Shown: piece by piece, positions 1 through 9,432 of the stretch
Numbering within the stretch: the stretch's first letter is position 1
How the letters are laid out: the number at the start of each line of letters is the position of its first letter
Source: Myotis daubentonii
Taxonomy: Eukaryota > Chordata > Mammalia > Chiroptera > Vespertilionidae
Assembly: GCF_963259705.1 (NCBI RefSeq)
Contig: NC_081848.1
Coordinates: 52,847,408-52,911,407, forward strand
Length of the DNA: 64,000 bases
Direction of reading: 5' to 3'
Program-made: the position numbers and the translations under genes
The notes under the pieces: model-generated
Databases searched by the model: none
The model's input: only the letters and a program-made list of their open reading frames with translations
What the model was told of the DNA's origin: nothing

Positions 1-2142
1 CCAATTGGCATCAGAGGAGCACCGTTTGGAAGGGAGTGTGTGTGGGCAGCTTGCAGGTGAGGACAGGGCTGCCAAGGCAGACCATGCGGTTTGTCCTGTG
101 CCTACACCCAATACCTGACTTGTGCCTTTCCAGAGCATTTGTATACACACAGCAGAACTGCTGTTTAGGGTGTGGGTAATTTCAAAGAGTATTTTTTAAA
201 ATAACTCATTGACAAGATTTTGATTCAGCAAAAGAGAATGTATATGGGAGATATAAAATGACCATGCATGAAATTAAGCAAGAACTTGTCTGAAATAGTT
301 GTGGCAGAAAAACAAATCTGCTCTATGATTTACAAGTGCCGTTGGAAATCTTACTAGTGGCCATTGTTTTCATCTTGGGTTTTCAAAGGTTTGTTTATAT
401 GTGGGAATTTCATCAGAAGATAATACACAAAGCAAATTCTACACTTAAAGGCAAAATTTTCCTATGGTTTTACTTTTCTGCACATAGATGTTATTAACTG
501 ATTAGCAAGGGTGCTTCTCAGTTGGCCAGAACAGATATTTTCAGATGAAAGTCTATGACTCTCTGTCACTTTCCTTCTTATTTTTGAGTCTCATTTCTTC
601 GTTTTATGCTTGCTGTTATTTTTAATTATTATTATTACGCCTGTTGCCAAGCTATTCCACTTTCCACAGAGTTGATTAGAGACCTGAGAAATCCAAGCCA
701 ACATAAAGTCCTGGTTTCCAGATCAGACTATATGAACAAAGAAGAAAAAAAACACACAGCAAAAGTGCTAGCTTTTATAGAGCCCTTAAAGAAAACAAAA
801 TAAAAGATGCCAAGGAACCTAGAACTGTAGAGAATGAAGCTTAAAAACAGGGACCCATGGGAGGAAGAATGAAAGGATGAAAAATCACATAGCACCGAGA
901 TGAAAAGAAAGTATATAAAAGAGAGAATAAAAGTAAATCAGATATATCTATTGACTTGCAGTGTTTAGCCTGGAGTGCCCGGTAGCAACTCCAAGCAGCA
1001 GAAACTCTCTCAGCAGCCAACGTAAAAGGGGCCCTCCGGCGCTAGCTTCACATCTGTGGCTTCAGAATTGAAACTCTTCCCTTGACCCTCTCCACCTGCC
1101 TGGGGAGAGGCGATGGGGACAGGCTTGGGACAAGGAAGACGGGCACAGGGCTAGGCAGGGGGCTCTCCTCATCCCTACAGCAACCCTCTCCCAATCATCC
1201 CACTGACGGGGGAGGGAAGTGGAGAGGTGGAGCCATAAATACATCCAGAATTCTGAAGAGGCAGAGGAAGGAAGTGGGATTGTTGGGGGTCTCAGAGAGG
1301 GGGCAGGGGCAGGGGCAGGCTCTGTTCAGATCTTCACTCCCTTGGTTACAGCTTCACCACTTGTTTCTCTGCATGAGCCTGGCCCACAAACATACAAGGC
1401 TGTCTTCTGTGCCATGACCTTTTCTCCTTGCAACTAGTATGATGAAAATTGGGACTCTTCAACTAGCTGTCTCAGGCCACCTTGGGTAACATTCCCCCCA
1501 GTTGGACCCAGTCCTTGGGATTATTTTTGTGTGTGAAAAACACACTTACAGCTCAATGCACATTTCCAAAAAATAGGCTGAGATTACCTAAATGCAGAAA
1601 GAGTATAAAGGTCTATCCTTTCTGGACATAAATGTCTCTCTTACAGTTTTACACATTACCTTACTTATAACTTATCACCTTAACTAATATTACCTTATTA
1701 TTACTATCCCCTTACTAATAACTGATATCTGATGGATTGCAATTGGATTTTCACAGAACAATAAAATACTTCTGCCAGAAAGTAAATACGAGAAAAAAAT
1801 TTTAAAAGCAAAAAAGGAACTAACACATGAAGTTAGACGTCAACTTTTCCTCTTGGGAAATCTGAAGAAAAGCTCAGTTAAAGGGGAAGATTGTTTTAAA
1901 ATAAGTAATCTAATGTCAGTTTAAAGTACTTTTTAAAAAATGTGCGTTTTTATTTCTATGAAAAGAATGTTACTTCCCCTTTCATTTTGAGGAGGGGGCA
2001 AAAAGTTGGGAGTACCATTCCCATGTTTTAGAGTTAAAAGAAAATTGCTGGCATGAGAAACGTTATGAATTTATGAAAAGCAACAGTTTTCTCCCCTAAT
2101 TAAAATGTTGTATGTTTCTCTACTTTTTTCTATCACTACGAG
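1..2142. other. Unassigned AT-rich DNA, no gene seen
   Basis: I see no exon, RNA gene or repeat here that I can name. Open frames are short, overlap on both strands and lack recognisable protein content. The part around 1060-1420 is more GC-rich and purine-biased, and it carries overlapping frames on both strands, which is what composition alone would give. It may contain old repeats that only an alignment would reveal. Confidence 0.5.
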
Positions 2143-2146
2143 AGTG

Positions 2147-2230
<84 letters not shown>
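2143..2230. repeat. (TG)n(TA)n microsatellite
   Basis: A compound dinucleotide run. TG repeats with a few TATG steps pass into about 40 bases of pure TA. The 157-codon frame across it (2112-2585) encodes alternating valine/cysteine and then isoleucine/tyrosine, which is an artefact of the repeat. Confidence 0.95.
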
Positions 2231-2232
<2 letters not shown>

Positions 2233-3724
2233 TCCTTGCAGAAAACCCTTTGACCAGATTTCACAACTCTAGTCCTATGTTAATAAGAAGTCTTTACTTA
2301 GTTTCAATCTTTCCAAATAAGCCTGTAAGTTTTGACACAGCAAATACCAGTTTGGTCCTCTCTGTCCTCTGTCCCTTGACCCTCTGCTTGATCTGTTCAC
2401 ATAAAAATAAAGGTGAAACTAGGTCCTATTTCATTGAGCATTTTTGTCTCGATGCAGGGCCACACAGAACTGTGGGGAGCTCCATGCAGGCCCAGGAAGG
2501 AGCTAGAGCTTGGCTGCCATCCAGTTCAGCTGGATCAGGAGAAATTCAGCTTCCTGGTCCCCACAGAGGGTCTCTTCTGTGCTGACCTTTGACTAATTGG
2601 CAGGACTCTCGAACTTTGACTCTTCTTCTTCTCTGCTTTATATACTCTTCTTTCCCCCCACATTTGGGTGCTTCTTGGAAGGGGGTAAAGCTTGAGGGAA
2701 AGGTGCTGGGAGAAGAAAAGTAGAAGTCCTGACTTTTGAGCCCATAAGGACCCCCCCCCCCCTTACAGTGATAAGGGAGTGAAACTGTTCATTTAAAAGG
2801 ATGTCAACACGTGGCTTGCAAAATTTGCAAACCATGGAGAATTTAGCTTGGTCTATGCATCAGTGTAGATAACTTACAAACCTCAGAAGAATATCCCATA
2901 GTCTTTTTTTAAAAAAAAGTCTATTTAATAGAATTTTTTTTGCAAACATTTTAGCTTTCTTTTTATAAATATTACTGTCAGTTCCACTGTGTAGAAATAG
3001 ATTCCAGGAAAAAATTACAATGCATACAATGATCAACTAACTTATAGATTTTGATACTAAAGCCTTTAAAAATGCCATTGATTTATCTCATACTCATTTA
3101 ATTTTGAAAGAGACCTAACCAGTATATATTTAAAACCGGTCATACCATATTTAAAACTTAAGAAAAAAAGTAAATATTATAAAATAACAATTGTGAAAGT
3201 ATCTTTTAAATTATAAACGTAAAGATTTGATTGCATTTTCCTGATTTTTGTTCCCCTTTGATGACTTTAGTGATGGTTTAGTCGCATGCAGTGGCATCTT
3301 CTCTCCTGCTAACTTTGTATAAACAATCTTTCCTCTCATTGGGGGGTGTCTGTCACCCATTCATCTAGCCCACTCCACGTACCTTCCAAAAGCTGGCATT
3401 CAGCTGAAACCAGAAAAGAAATCTTTTCCCAGTTTGTTAGCAACTTGTTGAAGGCAATTGACTGCTTTTCAATAGAAAACATTTCCTTTCCCTATTGTGT
3501 CACCTCTAGTCCCTAAACACTTCACAGAACTCTGGCTGAGCCCTCCCTATGCCAGACAATGGCTTCCTTAAAAAACAAATATACAAACAAAAAACTTAGG
3601 AACCGCTTGTGTCATAGACATGAGGCATTTTCTTCTGAAAAGAGTCATTGCTCTCCACCCATAATGTCTGCATAGGAAAGGGCACCACAGAACTGGAAGG
3701 AACTCCCCAATTCAATCCTACCCA
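2231..3724. other. Unassigned DNA
   Basis: No gene or nameable repeat was recognised. There is a short poly-C tract at about 2749-2762 and a T/A homopolymer junction near 2906-2920. The rest looks like ordinary AT-rich mammalian non-coding sequence. Confidence 0.4.
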
Positions 3725-3787
3725 CAGACTGCACAGAGGAGGAAACTGAGGCCCAGAGAAGTAAGGGTATATAGTCCACTTTCCAGC
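3725..3787 (-). repeat. MIR-like fragment next to the gap
   Basis: The text around GAGGAAACTGAGGCCCAG is the reverse complement of the conserved MIR core. Only about 60 bases are visible before the run of Ns. Confidence 0.45.
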
Positions 3788-3987
3788 NNNNNNNNNNNNN
3801 NNNNNNNNNNNNNNNNNNNNNNNNNNNNNNNNNNNNNNNNNNNNNNNNNNNNNNNNNNNNNNNNNNNNNNNNNNNNNNNNNNNNNNNNNNNNNNNNNNNN
3901 NNNNNNNNNNNNNNNNNNNNNNNNNNNNNNNNNNNNNNNNNNNNNNNNNNNNNNNNNNNNNNNNNNNNNNNNNNNNNNNNNNNNNNN
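3788..3987. other. Assembly gap (200 N)
   Basis: Exactly 200 undetermined bases. The round length suggests a placeholder. Sequence to the right starts inside a Helitron, while sequence to the left does not look like Helitron. The gap therefore hides at least the 5' part of that element and probably the outer left arm of the Tc1 structure seen at 5327. Confidence 0.98.
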
Positions 3988-4183
3988 AATGGCCCTCAGC
4001 CCCTCACCCAGACTGGCCAGGCACCCCAGTGGGGACCCCCACCCTGAAGGGGGTGTGACCCAGCTGCAAACAGCCATCATCCCCTCATCCAGGCTAGCCA
4101 GGCACCCCAGCAGGACCCCCACCCTGATCCAGGACACCCTTCAGGGCAAACCAGCCGGCCCCCACCTGTGCACCAGGCCTCTA
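3988..4183 (+). mobile_element. Helitron (element H1), 3' part only
   Basis: The GC-rich sequence matches the reverse complement of 13568-13690 closely, including the CACCAGGCCTCTA terminus. It contains two tandem copies of a roughly 75-base unit (CTGGCCAGGCACCCCAG and relatives) where the other locus has one. The 5' part lies in the gap. It runs directly into the 5'-TC of the next Helitron with no spacer, and the usual final G of CTAG is absent at the junction. It is non-autonomous, with no Rep/helicase coding seen. Confidence 0.75.
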
Positions 4184-4205
4184 TCCTATATAGTAAAAGG
4201 GTAAT

Positions 4206-4490
4206 ATGCCTCCAGCACCAGGATCAGCAGAGCCGCAAGGCCTCCTGGCCTGGGATCAGTGGAGCAGTGAGGGCCCCCAGCACCAGGATCAGCTGAGCAG
4301 CGAGGCCTCCCGGCACTGGGATCAGTGGAGCTGCGAGGCCTCCCAGCCTGGGATCAGCGGAGCCATGAGGCCTCCCGAACCCGGGATCAGCTGAGCAGCG
4401 AGGCCTCACTGCTCCTGTGTCAAGCGGAGCCCTGAGGCCTCCCAGCACTGGGATCAGCAGAGTCGCAAGGCCTCCTGGCCCCTGGAGCAG
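4206..4490 (+). repeat. Minisatellite, about 33-bp unit, 8-9 copies, inside Helitron
   Basis: The unit is approximately CTCCCAGCACTGGGATCAG followed by a GGAGC-GCGAGGC tail. It repeats eight to nine times with scattered substitutions. The related Helitron at 12971-13567 keeps only about one unit at the same place (13521-13545), so the array has expanded or contracted between copies. Confidence 0.85.
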
Positions 4491-5160
4491 CGTGACAGGG
4501 GGCAGCGCCCAACCCCCTGATCGCCCTGCGGCTGTGTGTATGACAGGGGGTGGGGCCACAACCCCCTAATCGCCCTGCGGCTCTGTGTGTGACAGGGAGC
4601 GGGGTCACAACCTCCCTATCTGCCCTGCTCTGTGTGTGACGGGGTGGCGCCCCAACCCCCCAATTGGCCCTACCCTGATCGTGACTGAGGGTGGCATCGC
4701 AACTTCCTGATCTGCCCTGCTGTGTGCATGGCAGGGGGGATCTCCCCAACCCCCTGATCTGCCCTGCTCTGTGGGTGACAGGGGGGAGCTCCCCAACCGC
4801 TTGATCGGCCCTGCTCTGTGTGTGACCGGGTATGGAGCCCCAACCCCCCTGATGGGCCCTGCTCTGTGTGTGATGGGGCAGCGTCCCAACCCCCTGATTG
4901 GTCGGCTCTGTATGTGACAGGGGTGGCGCCACAACACCCTGATCTGCCCTGCTCTGTGCGTGACGGGGTGGCGCCGCAGCCTCCCCATTGGCCCTGCCTT
5001 GAGTGTGACTGGGGGTGGTGCCCCAACCCCCCAATCGGCCCTACCCTGAGCGTGACTGAGGGTGGCATCGCAACCTCCTGATCCGCCCTGCTCTGTGCAT
5101 GACAGGGGGCGGCGCCCCAACTTCCCAATCGGCCCTGCTCTGAGCCTGACAAGGGGCTGC
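4491..5160 (+). repeat. Minisatellite, about 47-bp unit, about 14 copies, inside Helitron
   Basis: The unit is approximately CCCTGATCGGCCCTGCTCTG, then TGTGTGACGGGG, then a TGGCGCCCCAA block. It repeats about fourteen times. The inverted relative at 13140-13520 has about eight. Units are diverged and some groups of units recur as higher-order blocks; for example GAGGGTGGCATCGCAAC occurs at about 4686 and 5057. Confidence 0.85.
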
Positions 5161-5429
5161 GGGGCAGGCACCTAGGGATTGGGTGTGCCCTCTGCCACCC
5201 AGGAGCAGGCCTAAGCCAGCAGGTTGTTATCTCCCGAGGGGTCCCAGACTGTGAGAGGGCACAAGTGGGGCTGAGGGACACCCCCCTCCCTGCCAGTGCA
5301 CAAATTTTTGTGCACCAGGCCTCTAGTTATAAAGAAGGAAGCAGGTTGTTTACCACAACAGTAGAAGTGATTTTTTTCTGAAGATATGGGTAAACAACGC
5401 GATTTAACAGCCTTTGAACATGGGACATA

Positions 5430-6232
5430 TATACACTGTGTCCAGATTATTATGACCACCCCATCAGTATTTTGTTGGGCCACCTTTTGCCTTCAATACT
5501 ATGGCGATTCTTCTTGGCATTGACTCCACGAGATGTTGAAAGGTGATGTGAGGAATCTGACACCATGCCTGATGAATAGCACTGTCCAGTTCTGTGAGAT
5601 TGATGGTTGTGGAACCAGCTGCCTGATGCCTCTTTTAACTTCGTCCTATAAATGCTCAATTGGATTGAGATCTGGTGATTGTGGGGGCCACCTAAGCAAG
5701 GTAAAGTCTCCCTCATGTTCTTGAAACCACTCCTGCACAATACGAGCACCATGGCATGTTGTCTTGTTGGAAGAAGCCATCTCCATTGGGATATGCCATC
5801 ATGATAGGATGAACTTGATCAGCAACGATACTTAGGTATGTTGTGCTATTCAGACATTGTTCCATATGAATTAAAGGGCCCAAATCATGCCAAGAAAACA
5901 TGCCCTAAACCATAACATTGCCCCCACCAGGTTGAAGGGTTGTATTCATGCATGTGGGGTGCATGCTTTCATGCTGTTTCTGCCAAATTCTCACTCTGTC
6001 ATCTGCATGATGCAACTGGAAATGTGATTCATCGGACCACATGACTTTTTTCCAATGCTCGACTGTCCAATCCTTGTGTTCCTGTGAGAATTGGTGACAT
6101 TTTTTCTTGGTAACTGCAGACAGCAAAGGTGTTCGAACAGGCCTTCGGCTTCTATATCCCATACGATGCAGTGTACGGCTATTTTGCCTACAAATGTCAA
6201 GTGGTCATAATAATCTGGCCACTCAGTGTATA
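5430..6232 (-). mobile_element. Tc1/mariner-type transposon (inner copy)
   Basis: It is bounded by inverted termini: TATACACTG-GTCCAGATTATTATGACCAC on the left and the complement of GGTCATAATAATCTGGCCAC with CACTCAGTGTATA on the right. TA steps lie at both edges, as expected of the Tc1/mariner TA target. It sits at the centre of the outer foldback element. The segment between the right terminus and the catalytic part is very short, so the N-terminal DNA-binding region of the transposase is deleted. The copy is non-autonomous and inactive. Confidence 0.8.
5449..6190 (-). pseudogene. Tc1-like transposase pseudogene (N-terminally deleted)
   Basis: Fragments in several frames on the minus strand follow the order of a Tc1 (DD34E) transposase. 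A GYRSRRPVRTPLL linker lies at about 6145-6170. The first catalytic aspartate is in WSDESHF at about 6030-6050. The second is in FFQQDN near 5775. A proline-rich PHNHQ stretch with the expected third acidic position lies in frame-shifted text near 5640-5690. The reading frame changes at least three times and contains stops. Tc1 transposases are usually about 340 residues; roughly the last 240 are represented here. The paired-like helix-turn-helix region is missing. It cannot make a working enzyme. Confidence 0.8.
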
Positions 6233-6670
6233 TATATCTCACGTTCAAAGGCTGTTAAATCATGTTGTTTACCCATATCTTCAGGAAAAAAAATCACTTC
6301 TACTGTCGTGGTAAACAACCTGCTTCCCTATTTATAATGGTCTGGCCCTCTAGCAACTTCAATGCTAAATTATAGCTAATTTGCCTACAAACGTCAAGTG
6401 GTCATAATAATCTGGCCACTCAGTGTATATAGATAACAGTAAATATCAAATGTTTACAATATGTACACACAAATAGAATAAATAAAATTTTAAAAGGTGA
6501 ATAGAATGTATGACATTCCGGCCATTATTTGAAAAATGGGGCAAGGCGGTTTTTGGGTCCTATTCTGAAGTATGCCTTCTTTCCAAATCACTTCCACTTT
6601 GTAATCTGATGGAGTAGTAGAACTGCCTGATAGAGTAGTAGAACCTGGACCATGGTTTGGGATGATCACA

Positions 6671-6889
6671 GCCCAGCTGGTGTGGCTCAGTGGATTGAGT
6701 GTTGTCCCATGCACCAAAATGTCACCAGTTCCATTCCCAGTTGGAGCACATGCCCGGGTTGCTGGCTCAATCCCCAGTAGGGCACATATAGGGGGCGGCT
6801 GATCAGCTTCTCTCTCATTGATGTTTCTGTCTCTCTCCTTCTCCCTTCCTCTCTCTCTAAAATCAATAAAAACATATTAAAAAAAAAAG
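6671..6889 (+). mobile_element. Ves SINE
   Basis: A tRNA-like head (GGTGTGGCTCAGTGGATTG, with TTCCATTCCCAGT as a decayed B box) is followed by the typical CATTGATGTTTCTGTCTCTC tail, AATCAATAAAAA and a poly-A. A short GATCA direct repeat flanks it (about 6664 and 6890). Confidence 0.9.
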
Positions 6890-6904
6890 ATCAGTGGTCA
6901 CTTT

Positions 6905-7148
6905 TGCCATGGTTGAGTGGCTTAGTTGATTGGCATGTCATCCTGTACACCAAAAGGCTGTGGGTTTGACTCCTGGACAGGACACATATCTAGGTTGTAG
7001 GTTTGACCTCCAGGTGGGTGTGTACAAGAGGCAACCAACTGACCTTTCTCTCTCACATTAATGTTTCTCTCTCTTTCTCCCTTCCTCTCTCTCTAAAATC
7101 AATACATACATCCTGGGATGAGGATTTAAAAAAAAAACAACAACACTG
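6905..7148 (+). mobile_element. Ves SINE with perfect target-site duplication
   Basis: A diverged tRNA-like head (GTTGAGTGGCTTAGTTGATTG) is followed by a CT-rich tail and A-tract. GTGGTCACTTT occurs on both sides (6894-6904 and 7149-7159), a perfect 11-bp target-site duplication. It lies directly beside the previous SINE. Confidence 0.88.
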
Positions 7149-7334
7149 GTGGTCACTTTAGTACTGGAACTTAAAAGATTAGACAAAACACAATAATATT
7201 TTCTGAATTAAAAAAAAGAATGTGTTTTGACTATGGAGTTTTATAGTTCTTTCTGTCATCAAAAATTCTTTAGCCAATATATTTTGTATACCAAAACAAT
7301 AGGTTGAATTGCTATCATAAAGATATCCCAGATT

Positions 7335-7547
7335 AAGCCCGGCCATCATGGCTCAGTGGTTGAGCGTCAATCTCTGAACCAAGAGGTCATAGTTCGATTC
7401 CCAGTGAAGGCACATGCATGGGTTGCAGGCTTGATCCCCAGGGTGGGGAATGCAGGAGACAGCCATCAGTGATTTTCTCTCATCATTGATGTTTCTCTCT
7501 CTCCCTCTCCCCTCCTCTCTGAAATCAATATAAATATATTTTTAAAA
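7335..7547 (+). mobile_element. Ves SINE with target-site duplication
   Basis: It has a head ATGGCTCAGTGGTTGAGCG, a B box GTTCGATTCCCAG, the CATCATTGATGTTTC tail and AAATCAATA. AAAGATATCCCAGAT flanks both sides (about 7318 and 7548). Confidence 0.92.
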
Positions 7548-8109
7548 AAGATATCCCAGATCAAGAGAATTGGAAATGCAGTAAAAATGAATAGAAACTG
7601 GGGAAGATCCAGAACCAGATCATCAGTTAGGATTTCAAACCAAACCGAGGTCAGAACCCAGTAGTCAAGGTCCAAAGATTTAAGTACAATATTTAGAGCA
7701 AGGACCAGGGCAAGCCACCAGTCAGAAACCCTCCGGTAGAAGAGAGGCAATCAGATGAGCTCAAAGACTGGCGGATGGAGGTAGGCAGTCAAACACCCAG
7801 GGCAGGGCTCCAGGAAAGGCGCTCTCTAGGCACTGATAGAGAGGGGCACGCAGGTAAGACACCTGATTTGAGGCTAGATAACAGGACAGCTCCAGTCTCA
7901 GGTCTAAAGACTTGCTGATTCTGATTGGAACGGAACTTAATCCCTACAAGGCTAACTTGAACCTGCCCAGGGGAGGAGAGGAAATATGGGGCAGAGGTTG
8001 GGAATGGACAACGAGATGGAGGTGGAGCATCAGGTGCTTCCGGTGGGCAAGATCCCGACAGATTATTATATATACACAGAGTAATATACAGATTATATTA
8101 TTAGCAGCA

Positions 8110-8337
8110 ACAAAAATAGCTGATGCTTATATAGTACTTATGCATTACTGTATTGAGCCTTTATATATGTTAATTTATTTAATCTTTACAACATACCTAG
8201 TACTATTATTATGTGCATTAGGCAAAGAGGAAACTGAGGCACAGAAAAGTTAAGTGATTTGCTCAAAGTCAAATAACTAGTGAGTGGTAGAGGTGGGATT
8301 TCAAGGGAGGTCCTGGCTTCAGTCTTCCTCACTATTC
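8110..8337 (-). repeat. MIR (antisense)
   Basis: The order is right for a reverse-oriented MIR: TTAATTTATTTAATCTTTACAA, then GAGGAAACTGAGGCACAGA, then GTTAAGTGATTTGC, then AACTAGTGAGTGGTAGAG. A 113-codon frame across it is incidental. Confidence 0.75.
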
Positions 8338-8650
8338 CATAGACCTCTTGGTGTGTGTGTATACACATTTTTTAATGCATGTGCATGCACACACACACTC
8401 ATGTATACAGTGGTGTTGGAGCTTGTTTGTATTGGCTCACCAGAGCCAAAGGTGCACCTCTCTTCCCTACTCCACATTCAGTGGCATCATATTGGTAGCT
8501 TGAAATTGGCCATGGTGGGAGTGTTTACAACATGGAAATTGGCAAATCAGAACTCCTTTTTTTTTTTTTTTTTGAAGGGTTGGCTTACCAGCATACCACT
8601 GGGTATACATATCACATAGATACATCATATGGATAGGCATATATAATATA

Positions 8651-9034
8651 CTAGAGGCCTGGTGCCCGGATTCGTGCACGGGTGGGGTCCCTCGGCGTGG
8701 CATGCGGGGATCGGCTGAAACCGGCAGCCCAACATCCCCAAAGGGATGTAGTAGTGTGCAAAGCAGCAGGTGGCTGGGGAGCCTGGGCTGGGTGCCGCGC
8801 TGCTCCTGCTTATCCAGGCCCCACTGCACCTGGGCTGTTGCGGCTTGAAGCAGCAGCCACAGCTGTGCTCGCCAGCCGTGAGCCCAGCGTCTAGCTAGCA
8901 CCTGTTGGTCAGCTGAGCGGTGCTCCTGCTGTGGGAGTGCAGTGACCACCAAGGGGCAGCTCCTGCATTGAGCATCTGCCCCCTGGTGGTCAGTGCGCGT
9001 CATAGTGACCAGTCGCTTAGGCTTTTATATATGA
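8651..9034 (-). mobile_element. HeliBat-type non-autonomous Helitron
   Basis: On the minus strand it begins TCATATATAAAAGCCTAAG and ends CCAGGCCTCTAG (CTAG at 8651-8654). The subterminal hairpin is decayed. Inside is an imperfect inverted repeat whose arms are ACCACCAAGGGGCAG (8945-8959) and the complement of ACCACCAGGGGGCAG (8976-8990), both close to the CTCF core. It has no coding capacity. Confidence 0.85.
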
Positions 9035-9130
9035 AAATATAACCAAAGACAAATAAATTACATTATAAGCTTCAAATAAATTAAAAATGTGCAACTATGA
9101 AACAAAATTTTAAAATACTAAGTTAAAAAA

Positions 9131-9319
9131 GCCCGCCTGGTGTGGCTCAGTGATTGAACGTTGACTTATGAACCAGGAGGTCACGGTTTGATTCCTCATC
9201 AGGGCACATGCCCGGGTTGCAAGCTCCATCCCCAGTAGGGGGCGTGCAGGAGGCAGTCAATCAATGATTCTCTCTCATCATTGATGTTTCTCTCTCTCTC
9301 TCCTTTCTCTCTGAAATAA
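9131..9319 (+). mobile_element. Ves SINE with target-site duplication
   Basis: It has a head GGTGTGGCTCAGTGATTGAAC, AACCAGGAGGTCACGG, a B box GGTTTGATTCC and the CATCATTGATGTTTC tail. ACTAAGTTAAAA (9117-9128) and ACTAAGTAAAA (9320-9330) form the duplication. Confidence 0.9.
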
Positions 9320-9432
9320 ACTAAGTAAAAGAAATATATTATCTTTCCTTAAATGTGTAGTAACTTCATTTTGATATACTTTCCTTCACACCCTGCCTAT
9401 ATTGGTCAAAAGGGCAAATAAAAAGATTTCTT

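Larger units (their letters stand above)
4184..5326 (+). mobile_element. HeliBat-type non-autonomous Helitron (element H2)
   Basis: It starts with TC (TCCTATATAGTAAAAGG) and ends with CTAG at 5323-5326. The terminal hairpin GTGCACAAATTTTTGTGCAC lies at 5296-5315, about 8 bases before the end. These are the known marks of Helitron termini. The base after the end is T, as expected for insertion between A and T. The interior is almost wholly two minisatellite arrays, annotated separately. Open frames across it on both strands are shadows of the tandem repeats. A shorter copy lies inverted at 12971-13567. Confidence 0.85.
5327..6429. mobile_element. Foldback Tc1-derived element (outer), left end cut by Helitron
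   Basis: Two inverted arms flank a central Tc1 copy: 5327-5429 and 6233-6345. Both carry GGAAGCAGGTTGTTTACCAC and then a short start-like reading frame. The right side continues out to a Tc1 terminal repeat (ATAATCTGGCCACTCAGTG, 6407-6425). The left side stops at the Helitron end at 5326, so its terminal repeat must lie beyond the Helitron, probably in the gap. Each arm contains an ATG-initiated stub beginning MGKQ/MGKQH (5386 on +, 6276 on -) that resembles the start of a Tc1 transposase, giving mirror-image N-termini. Confidence 0.7.

Noticed and set aside
2112..2585. 157-codon frame
   Set aside because: It runs through the (TG)n(TA)n microsatellite, and the rest has no recognisable domain.
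4491..5160. CRISPR-like array
   Set aside because: Units are contiguous and all diverged, with no constant repeat alternating with unique spacers. The genome is mammalian.
4206..5281. Several overlapping open frames of 90-204 codons on both strands
   Set aside because: They lie entirely in the 33-bp and 47-bp minisatellites of a Helitron. Frames stay open because unit composition is GC-rich, and the peptides are just the repeat unit read in each frame.
6671..6760. tRNA genes suggested by A-box and B-box sequences
   Set aside because: All such matches are the heads of Ves SINEs, followed by the CT-rich tail and poly-A. None folds as an isolated intact tRNA with matching acceptor ends.
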